Notes: a model not told the origin generated them from the sequence alone. DNA of 23,000 bases from Verrucomicrobiaceae bacterium UBA2429 (GCA_002343505.1 DDQZ01000045.1:1-23000), one strand, 5' to 3'; shown: positions 1 through 7,510, counted from the stretch's first letter. Program-made: numbers and translations.

Positions 1-414
<414 letters not shown>

Positions 415-475
415 CTTCACAGTTCATTTCCGCACGATACAAAGACCTAACGATGCACCAACCACTCTGCTTCTT

Positions 476-1843
476 ATGAGCAAACACGACCCGGTTCAGG
501 CTATTTCCGTTATCGTGCCATTAAGCCCATTCACGCCATCGGACTTGGCCAATGTTAAGCACTGTTTGGCAGCACTTGATGTCTCTAAGCTGATGGAGTG
601 GTGGCCGGGGCAACCACACACGCCACATCGCAATGCCGAGAAAGTCGGGGCTATTCAACGATCGTTGGACTGGAAGCGCGTAACACAGATTGCTGCCTAT
701 CTTCTACAGAAGGAAATTATAGACGCTCCTGATCTACTCGATGAGTTCTTTCGAAAGATTTATGAACCAAAAAAACTGGAACCAGGGCGAGTGTGGCCAC
801 CAAAGGTGCCCCGAGTCGTTGGCTTTCAACGCAGCGAGTATCCAACCTTTTCGAATGTTTTGCTCCATGTGAATGGCGCAAAAGTCACGAAATTTCCGCA
901 AGGCGGACAGAATGGAGCTGCAAAGCTGCAGTTCGATGAGTCCGACAAGAAGTTAAATTTCTCGGTCATAGACGGCCAGCACCGGGTCAATGGAGCGTAT
1001 CTTGCGGTCTGCATCATGCGGATGGAAAAACCAGATGTGACCTGGGAAATACCCGCAGAGATTTTCCTCGACTTAGACGCCGTTAACGACCCACCACGAA
1101 GACAGGCCCAGATATTCATCGATGTAAATTTCTACCAGAAAAAAGTGGATCGTTCTCTTGTAGCAGATCTGTTCCCGACCGCTCGGGGCAAGCGCGGCCC
1201 CCTAGATAACAAAGAGCGCTCTCAAGACTTGGGCCGAAAACTAATGCTCGAGGTCGGCCCCCTAGTCGGAATGATTCAAATTCCTGGCATCAAGTTTGGT
1301 GTTAAAGACGTCGTCACACTTTCAACCCTAAATTCTGCGATCGAAGACGCATTGGACGTGATGTTTGCAGCAAAAATCTCAAGCCTCGATACCCAAGCTG
1401 AGTTTTTGGCCCAATGCCTTGATGCTTGGCTTGAAGCGACCGGACGGCGTGCCGACGTAACAGAATCCCCCGCCTTGGATGCCGACAACGTAGCCTATCA
1501 AGGGCGTGTCATCGTTTCATTCCTCACTCTTGTTCCCGCTTGCATCTGGATGCTGCAGAAAGCAAAAAAGGTCTTTGTCTCTGAGGAGTCGCACAAAGTG
1601 CTTTCCGACTGGCTCTTAAAAGTAATTAAAAGAGCCGATCTTCAAGAGGATGGACAATTCGTCAGCAAACGCAACTTCAAGTCAAAAGGCTTCTTGGGAA
1701 GTGGTGGTTTGGCGAGGTTTAGGGATGTATTGTGGGCGGCCGCACTAGGCACCACCGCAGTTTCAACGCTATCCGCTGAGGACATTGCGAAGCGCGCAGA
1801 AGACAATCGATCCAAAGTGAATCTTGAATTATCCAAGGCATGA
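476..1843 (+). CDS. DGQHR-domain protein (DndB/ParB-like), first gene of accessory cassette
   Basis: A 455-residue protein with the exact signature DGQHR at residues 166-170, in the context NFSVIDGQHRVNGAYLA. A second conserved-looking block lies at about 211-233 (AQIFIDVNFYQKKVDRSL). The DGQHR family includes DndB of phosphorothioate DNA modification and DpdB of 7-deazaguanine modification, and has a ParB/sulfiredoxin-like fold. Members usually regulate or support DNA-modification systems. The specific role here is unknown; a DNA-related role is inferred from the methyltransferase two genes downstream. The ATG at 476 has no Shine-Dalgarno sequence. The stop overlaps the next start in an ATGA at 1840-1843, so the genes are translationally coupled. 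Base composition is lower in GC than the flanks. One sample line (901-960) is 28/60 G+C by hand count. Confidence 0.85.
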   Translation: MSKHDPVQAISVIVPLSPFTPSDLANVKHCLAALDVSKLMEWWPGQPHTPHRNAEKVGAIQRSLDWKRVTQIAAYLLQKEIIDAPDLLDEFFRKIYEPKKLEPGRVWPPKVPRVVGFQRSEYPTFSNVLLHVNGAKVTKFPQGGQNGAAKLQFDESDKKLNFSVIDGQHRVNGAYLAVCIMRMEKPDVTWEIPAEIFLDLDAVNDPPRRQAQIFIDVNFYQKKVDRSLVADLFPTARGKRGPLDNKERSQDLGRKLMLEVGPLVGMIQIPGIKFGVKDVVTLSTLNSAIEDALDVMFAAKISSLDTQAEFLAQCLDAWLEATGRRADVTESPALDADNVAYQGRVIVSFLTLVPACIWMLQKAKKVFVSEESHKVLSDWLLKVIKRADLQEDGQFVSKRNFKSKGFLGSGGLARFRDVLWAAALGTTAVSTLSAEDIAKRAEDNRSKVNLELSKA

Positions 1844-2700
1844 AGATCGACGCGGACCTTCGCATTCGTCTAGCAGCAAGCTTCGCTCCACTCAACCGAG
1901 TGGCAGCATCGAAGGCATTTCCGCCCCCGTTGTCGCTGTCTACCGCGCTTGAAGATGCGATGCCGAAAAAGGATTTTGTCGGCCCTTCGAAGGTTGATCA
2001 ATCTGTTTCAACGCTTTTTGCGACTGCCGCAGTCGATTGCTGGCTTCGTGCAGTTCATGGTTTTTTAACATCCGCCGCGCTTACCAACGCAAGTCCAGTA
2101 TGGTCATCGGTCAGTGGTTACTATTCAAGTCACTATTCCGTTCGTGCGATTGCCCATCTGCTGGGCTATTTCCAAATGTATCACAAGAAGCGAAGCGTGA
2201 AGATTGGAATCACAACTGGAGGAGACCACGTCTGCAACTTTGATAAAAAACAGGGGTCAGAACGCGAGCACAAAGTGTATTGGAAACTTGTGAAAGAAGA
2301 TCCGCATTTTGCATCAGAACCATTGTTTACATTCAACAATTCGGATCCTGGCGTTGACGCCAGCGACGCAGGGCATCGAGAAAGGCTCAACTATAACGAT
2401 CACATCGGGCAAACGCCTGTTTTTCGAAATCTTGACATGCCCGCATTGAGGACGCGCATCGAATTCATTTCTCAGATTGAATTCACGGCACCTCCCATCC
2501 CAAAACGCAGCAAAGCCCCAGATGTGGAGGCTGTTCAGGTTATCGCTTATCACCGCCTCGTGTTCTTCCGTCGATTTCTTGATGAGATCCTTGGAGGGAA
2601 GAACCGCTTTTGGAGTGTTCATCGATCACCTTCGTGGGTTGATGGAATGACTGATTTCCAATTAACCGAGCAGAGTGATTTGGCTTCGTTGAAGAACTGA
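1840..2700 (+). CDS. Unrecognised 286-residue protein, middle gene of accessory cassette
   Basis: I do not recognise a family with confidence. The frame is secure: it overlaps the upstream stop by 4 nt (ATGA), ends 1 nt before the next ATG, and shares the cassette's composition. An AAGG lies about 2 nt before the ATG. The protein has no signal peptide or clear membrane segment. Residues about 56-112 look helical and contain WSSVSGYYSSHYSVRAIAHL, which recalls the YYaaFhaaRaLl pattern of HEPN-like helices. The spacing R102-x3-H106 is not the canonical Rx4-6H nuclease motif, however. The C-terminal part (about 235-260) is another aromatic-rich helical stretch. It may be an effector or an adaptor of the DGQHR/methyltransferase pair. 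The function is not assignable from sequence alone. Confidence 0.8.
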   Translation: MKIDADLRIRLAASFAPLNRVAASKAFPPPLSLSTALEDAMPKKDFVGPSKVDQSVSTLFATAAVDCWLRAVHGFLTSAALTNASPVWSSVSGYYSSHYSVRAIAHLLGYFQMYHKKRSVKIGITTGGDHVCNFDKKQGSEREHKVYWKLVKEDPHFASEPLFTFNNSDPGVDASDAGHRERLNYNDHIGQTPVFRNLDMPALRTRIEFISQIEFTAPPIPKRSKAPDVEAVQVIAYHRLVFFRRFLDEILGGKNRFWSVHRSPSWVDGMTDFQLTEQSDLASLKN

Positions 2701-2701
2701 T

Positions 2702-3832
2702 ATGAAATACATGGGTTCGAAACGCGCAATGTTGGGAAACGGCCTTGGCGATTTGCTGGGTTCCGAAGTTCCGACTGCGAAGCGTTTCGCCGATCTTTTC
2801 GCGGGATCAGCCGCCGTTGCGATCCATGTCGCACGCCGTTATGACCTACCTGTTCTCGCATTTGACCTTCAGAATTACAGCAGCGTCCTGGCGGGGGCAG
2901 TCATCAACCGTAAAGTTGCGGTGCCATTGGAAAACTTGTTCAAGAACTGGCGACAACGAGCGAAGACTCGCATCAACGGTCTCAAGATTCCCGACGCATC
3001 ACATATCTCAAAGAAGTCCGTGTCAGAGTGGCGGAAATGGTGCGCAGACCAAGGCTCGCTCCCGATCACCGTGGCCTATGGCGGGCACTATTTCAGTCCA
3101 GTGCAGGCGGTATGGATTGATGCTCTTCGTGCATCACTCCCGAAATCAGATCCCGCGCGGACAGTAGCTCTCGCGGCTTTAATTCAAGCGGCAAGCCAAT
3201 GCGCGGCGGCACCGGGGCACACTGCGCAGCCGTTTCAGCCGACGTTCACGGCCAAAAAGTTTCTTCTCGACGCTTGGAACCGTGATCTTGTGGCAAAAAC
3301 TCGTGCTGTTTTTGAATTGTTAGCAAAGCAGACGGCGAAACAGGTGGGTAGTGCCATGGTTTCTGATGCGGAAGAAGCCGCTCGAGGTCTCAATGAAGGT
3401 GATCTTGCCTTTATCGACCCCCCATATTCAGGAGTTCACTACAGCCGCTTTTATCACGTCCTCGAAACGATTTCCCAAGGTTCATGTGGCGAAGTGACCG
3501 GGATCGGACGTTACCCAGATCCGAAATTGCGTCCCAAATCGAAATTCAGCATGATCTCTGAATCCGAGGACGCTCTCGACTCGCTGCTCAAAACCGTGTC
3601 GTCTCGTGGAGCCAAAGCAATCCTCACCTTTCCGGATCACGAATGCTCCAACGGGCTTTCTGGTGACATAGTCCATGAGGTTGCTTCCAAACACTTCACG
3701 GTAGGAGGAGGCAAAGTTGACAGCAAGTTCAGCACTCTCGGCGGAACGAGCGATAAGAAACGTAAAAGCGAAGCTGCACGAGCAGCACGTCAGCACGCCA
3801 AGGAGTTGATGCTTGTGCTTTCTCCGAAGTGA
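2702..3832 (+). CDS. D12-class N6-adenine DNA methyltransferase
   Basis: A 376-residue protein with a Dam/D12-type motif order. It has N-terminal MKYMGSKR (1-8), an AdoMet-binding motif I DLFAGSAAVAIHVA (31-44), an acidic loop AFDLQN (53-58), and the catalytic DPPY at 239-242 within FIDPPYSGVHYSRFYHVLET. This predicts transfer of a methyl group from AdoMet to adenine N6 in a short recognition sequence. The protein is longer than Dam (about 280 residues). The extra sequence lies mainly between motif I and DPPY and could hold the recognition domain. The gene starts 1 nt after the preceding stop, so it is the third member of one transcription unit. No restriction endonuclease is recognisable beside it. 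The enzyme class is certain; the target and role are unknown. Confidence 0.92.
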   Translation: MKYMGSKRAMLGNGLGDLLGSEVPTAKRFADLFAGSAAVAIHVARRYDLPVLAFDLQNYSSVLAGAVINRKVAVPLENLFKNWRQRAKTRINGLKIPDASHISKKSVSEWRKWCADQGSLPITVAYGGHYFSPVQAVWIDALRASLPKSDPARTVALAALIQAASQCAAAPGHTAQPFQPTFTAKKFLLDAWNRDLVAKTRAVFELLAKQTAKQVGSAMVSDAEEAARGLNEGDLAFIDPPYSGVHYSRFYHVLETISQGSCGEVTGIGRYPDPKLRPKSKFSMISESEDALDSLLKTVSSRGAKAILTFPDHECSNGLSGDIVHEVASKHFTVGGGKVDSKFSTLGGTSDKKRKSEAARAARQHAKELMLVLSPK

Positions 3833-3921
3833 ATCACAGCCTCTGCGAACGAGGCTTAATCCCGTGCCATTCGGGTCAGTGTGCAAAATTCTGACAAACG
3901 CTTCATTTCTCGCGAGGCTGC

Positions 3922-3982
3922 GGAGCCTGGATCGAGCCCCGAAATCCCCAGCCAGCCGTTCCCTGGGCGTCCCGGCGGCTCC
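3922..3982 (+). repeat. 61-bp repeat, copy 1
   Basis: A 61-bp block that begins GGAGCCTGGATCG and ends GTCCCGGCGGCTCC. Copy 2 at 4381-4441 has the same length and the same ends, with a run of differences and a one-base shift in the middle. The shared core is CAGCCGTT followed by CCTGGG. Both copies begin GGAGCC and end GGCTCC, so the ends are inverted repeats. The family is not one I can name. Confidence 0.75.
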
Positions 3983-3985
3983 TAG

Positions 3986-4017
3986 GACGCGATGCCCGAC
4001 GTGGATGCCATCGCGTC
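3986..4017. repeat. Perfect 9-bp inverted repeat beside repeat copy 1
   Basis: GACGCGATG at 3986-3994 pairs exactly with CATCGCGTC at 4009-4017 across a 14-nt loop. It starts 3 nt after the end of the 61-bp repeat. A weaker counterpart follows copy 2 (CGCGA 4468-4472 / TCGCG 4483-4487), so the hairpin may belong to the same element. There is no T-tract, so it is not a standard terminator. Confidence 0.6.
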
Positions 4018-4192
4018 GGACAACAACCACGAAAGACTCGGAATACACGGAACGCAGAACCCCAAAGTCCAGCCTCTTCCCACAGATTGGCTGCGCCTGT
4101 CTTGCGGCTCACGGAGGCCAGCACATTGGTTTCGGAAGAATCTGCGGGCCTCCTTGAATCTGCTGGAAGTTCGAGGATCGTTTCCTCATTCC

Positions 4193-4354
4193 ATGAGCGA
4201 CCCGATGCAGCAGATCATCCAATCCAAGGACGCGGAACGCCGCCGTCTGCGGGAACTGCCGTGGCTGGAGAAGCTGGACATGCTCACCAAGCTCCGCCAG
4301 CGCCACGCCTGCCTGCAAACCCTGCGGAAACCCGCTGCCCGCGCATCGGCCTGA
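4193..4354 (+). CDS. Orphan 53-residue protein, AbiE-partner-like
   Basis: A small frame starting ATG at 4193 and encoding MSDPMQQIIQSKDAERRRLR followed by ELPWLEKLDMLTKLRQRHA and a basic tail. The pattern 'Q-I-I-x-SK...LPWxEKLxxLxKLRxR' resembles, from memory and unchecked, short proteins often encoded just before AbiEii-type nucleotidyltransferase toxins. A longer in-frame extension back to 3992 exists but reads through non-coding, repeat-rich DNA, so the internal ATG is preferred. No nucleotidyltransferase or other partner follows, only the second repeat copy. It is therefore probably a remnant or orphan of a toxin-antitoxin-like module. A small inverted repeat (GAGGA/TCCTC) lies just upstream and may affect initiation. 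Confidence 0.55.
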   Translation: MSDPMQQIIQSKDAERRRLRELPWLEKLDMLTKLRQRHACLQTLRKPAARASA

Positions 4355-4724
4355 GTCGTGTTCGTTGAGCCGGCGGGACGGGAGCCTGAATCGCCCCCGT
4401 AAGCCCCCTCCAGCCGTTTCCTGGGGTGTCCCGGCGGCTCCAACTACCTTGGCCGTGAAGCCCCGCCCGCGATCCAGTGGTGTCGCGAGAGGCTGCCTTT
4501 CCCAACACCCGCTCGGCGGCCCCTCCGAACGGCACAAGCACGGAACCCAAACCTTCGGAAGGCTGGCAAAAAACACCTGTCGTTTTTTATTTCCGAAAGC
4601 TCGGTAAAGGAGGAAGACCTGCTTTTTTGCAGACAGCGGAAGGATGATGCAGGCATCGCCACTCGCTCACGGCCAAGCCGCCAGTGAACTGTGGACAGCG
4701 AATCGCGGTGGAGCGGTTCACGAG
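4355..4724. other. Gene-free stretch containing repeat copy 2
   Basis: No credible gene is present in these 370 bases. The stretch contains repeat copy 2, a GAGCCGGCGGGAC block (4367-4379) that is a 12/13 inverted match to the end of that repeat, and an inverted pair GTGAAC 4684-4689 / GTTCAC 4716-4721 near the 3' end of the permease gene. No classical terminator with a T-tract is visible for the minus-strand permease. Confidence 0.55.
4381..4441 (+). repeat. 61-bp repeat, copy 2
   Basis: Same length and same orientation as copy 1 at 3922-3982, beginning GGAGCCTGAATCG and ending GTCCCGGCGGCTCC. With the 13-nt block at 4367-4379 it can form a long imperfect hairpin (GAGCCGGCGGGAC against GTCCCGGCGGCTC, one mismatch). 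The two copies flank the small orphan gene at 4193-4354. Confidence 0.75.
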
Positions 4725-6002
4725 TCAATCCCGCAGCGCCTCGGCAGGCTCAACGCGTGCGGCGGCCCAGGCGGGGATGAGACCGGCGAGCAGGCAGAGG
4801 ACCAGGGAGATGAGGCAGGTGAGGGCGACATCCACTGGCTGGATGAAGGCGGGGATGCTGGACAGAAAAACGCCCTCCACGGCGTGGATCTGGCCGCCGG
4901 TGAGGGCGGCGAGCAGCGCGCGGATGTCCTCCCGCAGCCAGAGCACAAGCAGGGCGCCGGTGACGCCGAAACCGGTGCCGAGCACGCCGACGATGGCGGC
5001 CTGGAACACGAAAACGCGCACCACCTGACCGCGCGGGGCGCCGAGGGCGGCGAGCACGCCGATCTCCTTGCGCTTCTGAGTGGTGACGGTGATGGTGGTG
5101 TTCATGACGGAGAAGGCGGCCACCAGGGCGATGATGGATAGCACGAACTGCATCATGGTCTGCTCGTTGCGCATGGCGGCCAGGCGCGCCTCGCCCGCGT
5201 CGGTCCAGAGGGTGAAGCCCCACCCAGGCAGCTCCGGCGCGGCGGCGGCCTGGAATTCCACGGCGCGCTCCGGGTTCGCCAGCTCGATGGCGATACCGGT
5301 GACGCCGCCGGCGGGCTGGAAGATGTCTTTTCCCGTCTCCAGCCCCAGCCAGGCGGTGTAGCCGCCGGTCTCGGCGCGCAGGATGCCGGCCACGGCCAGC
5401 TTGCGCGGGCGCAGGCGGATGGCGTCTAAAATGGCCTTTTTGTTTTCGGCCGCATCCTCCTCGTTGGCGCGGCTGTATTGGCGGACGGCTTCGTTCACGT
5501 TCTGCCCGGCATAGACGCTGATCTCGCCGCCGACATCCACGCCCAACTGCCCGGCATGGTGGTCGGAAAGAACGATGGTCCCCTCTTTCAAATCCAGGCT
5601 GCCGGCCAGCAGGTGGCGGCGCAACTTTTCCAAAACGGGCAGGGCCTGCGCGGGCGGCAGCGCCAGGGCCGGGCCGCCGGTCTGGTAATCCCCCGCCGCC
5701 ATGTAGAGCATGCCGCCGGCGTAGGGCGCGGCGGAGACGGTCTCCGGGCGGGCGCGGACACCGGCCAGCGCGTCCTGCCAAGCGGGGCCGGAACCGGCGC
5801 GGGAGATGAGGACGTGGGGTTCGGACCCCATGAGGGTGTCGCGAAAGTCCACCTCGAAGCCGAGCATGACGGCGCGCACGACGATCATCATGAGCACGCC
5901 GACGGCCACACCGAGCACGGAGATGATGGTGATGACCGAGACGAAAGACCGGCGCGGGCGCAGATGGCGGAGGGCCAGAAAAAGGGAGGCGGATTTCAGC
6001 AT
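4725..6002 (-). CDS. LolC/LolE-family ABC transporter permease
   Basis: A 425-residue inner-membrane protein. It has a cytoplasmic N-terminal amphipathic stretch, TM1 at about 21-44, a large periplasmic MacB_PCD-like domain (about 45-282), then an FtsX-type block with TM2 about 284-305, TM3 about 330-355 and TM4 about 391-412. The family's coupling signature is visible after TM2 (TQKRKEIGVLAALGAPRGQV), and the C-terminal signature is PAWAAARVEPAEALRD. LolC/E complexes extract lipoproteins from the inner membrane, while related permeases export other substrates. The ATPase (LolD) is not adjacent. The start is placed at MLKSASLFLALRHL (6002), because an upstream in-frame Met would add 33 low-complexity residues overlapping the pseudopilin gene. 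Whether it is a true lipoprotein exporter is inference. Confidence 0.88.
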   Translation of the reverse strand: MLKSASLFLALRHLRPRRSFVSVITIISVLGVAVGVLMMIVVRAVMLGFEVDFRDTLMGSEPHVLISRAGSGPAWQDALAGVRARPETVSAAPYAGGMLYMAAGDYQTGGPALALPPAQALPVLEKLRRHLLAGSLDLKEGTIVLSDHHAGQLGVDVGGEISVYAGQNVNEAVRQYSRANEEDAAENKKAILDAIRLRPRKLAVAGILRAETGGYTAWLGLETGKDIFQPAGGVTGIAIELANPERAVEFQAAAAPELPGWGFTLWTDAGEARLAAMRNEQTMMQFVLSIIALVAAFSVMNTTITVTTQKRKEIGVLAALGAPRGQVVRVFVFQAAIVGVLGTGFGVTGALLVLWLREDIRALLAALTGGQIHAVEGVFLSSIPAFIQPVDVALTCLISLVLCLLAGLIPAWAAARVEPAEALRD

Positions 6003-6054
6003 GGGCGGCGCATTGTCCGGCAGGAGCGCCGCACATGCCAGGGGCAAAACGCGC

Positions 6055-6486
6055 TCACTCCGCCAGGCCGGCGCGGTGCTCTCCCGCAACGGCGGCGCCA
6101 TTGGCCTGATAGACGAGCATGCCGTTTTCCAGCTTGAGGAACTGGACCGCGCCGCTGAACCCCTCGGTGCCCAGATTCGGCAGCATGTAGGTGCGGCCTT
6201 TGAGGATGCCTTTGCCCACAGTCACGCCCTGCTCCAGCCGGCTGACGATGGCAGCGACTTCCTGGATGTCGGTCGAGAAATCCACACCGGCGGCCTGGGC
6301 GGTGACATAGAGGGAGCTGATGGTCTGGGCGTTGCGCTGGTCGCGCGCATGGCGGGCGTGGTCCGCATTGCCGCCGAAGACAGGAATGCCGATGCCTGCG
6401 ATCAAACCGAGAATGGCGATGGCGGTGAGCAGCTCGATGAGGCTGAAGCCCAGAGAGGTGCGGCGGCTGGAATTCTCAAATTTCAT
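6055..6486 (-). CDS. Type II secretion/type IV pilin-like pseudopilin (GspG/H-type)
   Basis: A 143-residue protein with a class III prepilin leader, MKFENSSRRTSLG, then FSLIELLTAIAILGLIAGI. Prepilin peptidase would cut after Gly13 and methylate Phe14, and Glu18 occupies the conserved +5 position. The remainder is a short periplasmic domain without the GspG calcium-site motifs that I can identify. Lone pseudopilins like this are abundant in Verrucomicrobia and Planctomycetes and are often of unknown secretion specificity. No other secretion genes lie nearby. The gene sits 52 bp upstream of the permease start on the same strand, so the two may be co-transcribed. An AT-rich leader lies upstream. 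Confidence 0.88.
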   Translation of the reverse strand: MKFENSSRRTSLGFSLIELLTAIAILGLIAGIGIPVFGGNADHARHARDQRNAQTISSLYVTAQAAGVDFSTDIQEVAAIVSRLEQGVTVGKGILKGRTYMLPNLGTEGFSGAVQFLKLENGMLVYQANGAAVAGEHRAGLAE

Positions 6487-6508
6487 ATTCGTGGCTTTTA
6501 TTTGCCTT

Positions 6509-6521
6509 AATTATGATAATT
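6509..6521. promoter_or_regulatory. AT-rich palindrome in pseudopilin leader
   Basis: AATTAT-G-ATAATT is a perfect palindrome about a central G, 23 nt upstream of the pseudopilin ATG and just downstream of its predicted promoter. The placement would suit a repressor operator, but no regulator gene is adjacent and the assignment is speculative. Confidence 0.3.
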
Positions 6522-6552
6522 CAAAGCGTGATGGCAACACTTTATTCTGGTA

Positions 6553-6583
6553 ATTATATAAAACTCGCTCGATTGATTTTCAA
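6553..6583 (-). promoter_or_regulatory. Predicted sigma-70-type promoter for pseudopilin gene
   Basis: Reading the minus strand, a TTGAAA (-35, 6583-6578) is followed by overlapping -10 choices. One is TATATA (6560-6555) with a 17-nt spacer, the other TATAAT (6558-6553) with a 19-nt spacer. The start site would lie near 6546, giving a leader of about 60 nt. This is one of very few AT-rich intergenic stretches in the window, which strengthens the call. Confidence 0.5.
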
Positions 6584-6639
6584 AAATGAGAATTACCACC
6601 GAACCATGTCGTTGGCGCGTGCCTCAAGGGCCTGCGGGA

Positions 6640-7452
6640 TCAAAGCACCGCCATTTTCACCTTCCCTGCATCGTCGCCCAGGAAGCGGCGTACCATGACC
6701 TCGGCCTTCTCGGAGAGGTCGGTGAGGTAGATTTCCAGAGAGGGCTTGGATTTGGCGGCGCGGCGGAGGTCGTGGGAGTCCAGCAGACTGCGCACATGCG
6801 CTGCGCAGGTGCTGGCGCTGTCCACGAGGCGGATTTTGCCGCCGAGCATTTTTTTCAGCACAGGGATGAGCAGCGGATAATGGGTGCAGGCGAGCACGAG
6901 CGTGTCCACGCCTTTGTCCAGCAGCGGTTTGAGGTAGTCCCTGAGCACGGCTTTGAGCGCCGGATGCTCCGTCCAGCCTTCCTCGATGAAGGGCACGAGC
7001 AGCGGCGTGGCGGCGGCGTGGATGCGCAGGTCGGGGCGGCGCATGGCCAGGGAGTATTGGTAGGCGCTGCTGCGGATGGTGCCCTCGGTGCCGATGATGC
7101 CGACGCGCTGGCAGGCGGGATCGGCCAGGGTGGCCTCGACTCCAGGCTCCAGCACGCCGATGACGGGCACGCGGAATGTGGACTGCAAAAGCTGCAGGGC
7201 ATGGGCGGTGGCGGTGTTGCAGGCGGCGACGACGGCCTTCACCCCGAGCCGGGTGAGGAATTGCGTGTCCTCGACGGCGTAACGGCGGATGGTGTCGGGG
7301 GATTTCGAGCCATAAGGCACGCGCGCGGTGTCGCCAAGATAGATGATGGACTCGCCGGGCAGCAACTCGCGCAGCGCGCGCACCACGGTCAGCCCGCCGA
7401 CGCCGGAGTCGAAAACACCGAGGGGGGCGGAGCGGAGGTCTTTGGCGGGCAT
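6640..7452 (-). CDS. murI: Glutamate racemase
   Basis: A 270-residue cytosolic enzyme that interconverts L- and D-glutamate for peptidoglycan stem peptides. Both catalytic cysteines are present: Cys78 in VVAACNTATA and Cys189 in LACTHYPLL. The N-terminal GVFDSGVGGLTV with Asp15/Ser16 and the YLGDTARVPYG segment are also intact. Length matches the family (about 260-290). The start at MPAKDLRSAPLG (7452) is chosen because upstream in-frame codons encode a low-complexity extension that precedes the conserved core. It lies 58 bp downstream of the ketoacyl-synthase gene on the same strand and 153 bp upstream of the pseudopilin, so it may be the last gene of the glcD-KAS-murI run. Confidence 0.95.
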   Translation of the reverse strand: MPAKDLRSAPLGVFDSGVGGLTVVRALRELLPGESIIYLGDTARVPYGSKSPDTIRRYAVEDTQFLTRLGVKAVVAACNTATAHALQLLQSTFRVPVIGVLEPGVEATLADPACQRVGIIGTEGTIRSSAYQYSLAMRRPDLRIHAAATPLLVPFIEEGWTEHPALKAVLRDYLKPLLDKGVDTLVLACTHYPLLIPVLKKMLGGKIRLVDSASTCAAHVRSLLDSHDLRRAAKSKPSLEIYLTDLSEKAEVMVRRFLGDDAGKVKMAVL

Positions 7453-7510
7453 GGGCGCGCAAGATGGCCGTGTCCACGCGGCGGGCAAGCGCGCGCTTTG
7501 CTGCCGCGAA

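Larger units (their letters stand above)
3833..4192. other. Gene-free accessory stretch behind the methyltransferase
   Basis: No convincing coding frame lies in these 360 bases. The open frames crossing it on both strands have no recognisable domains and run through repeats. It holds a small inverted repeat just after the methyltransferase stop (AGCCTC 3838-3843 / GAGGCT 3851-3856, no T-run), the first 61-bp repeat copy (3922-3982), and a 9-bp perfect hairpin (3986-4017). Confidence 0.6.

Noticed and set aside
2100..2170. Canonical HEPN ribonuclease motif in the middle cassette protein
   Set aside because: The R and H are only three residues apart, not four to six, so a catalytic HEPN assignment is not justified; kept only as a tentative resemblance.
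3482..4048. 188-codon minus-strand open frame
   Set aside because: It overlaps the methyltransferase 3' end and then the repeat copy, and has no domain or composition support. It is a shadow frame.
4109..4576. 155-codon minus-strand frame, similar in parts to the frame at 3482-4048
   Set aside because: The similarity between the two comes only from both reading through the 61-bp repeat on the reverse strand. It is not a protein family.
4619..4632. CTGC-TTTTTT-GCAG as a terminator
   Set aside because: The T-run lies in the loop, not after the stem, and the stem is only 4 bp.
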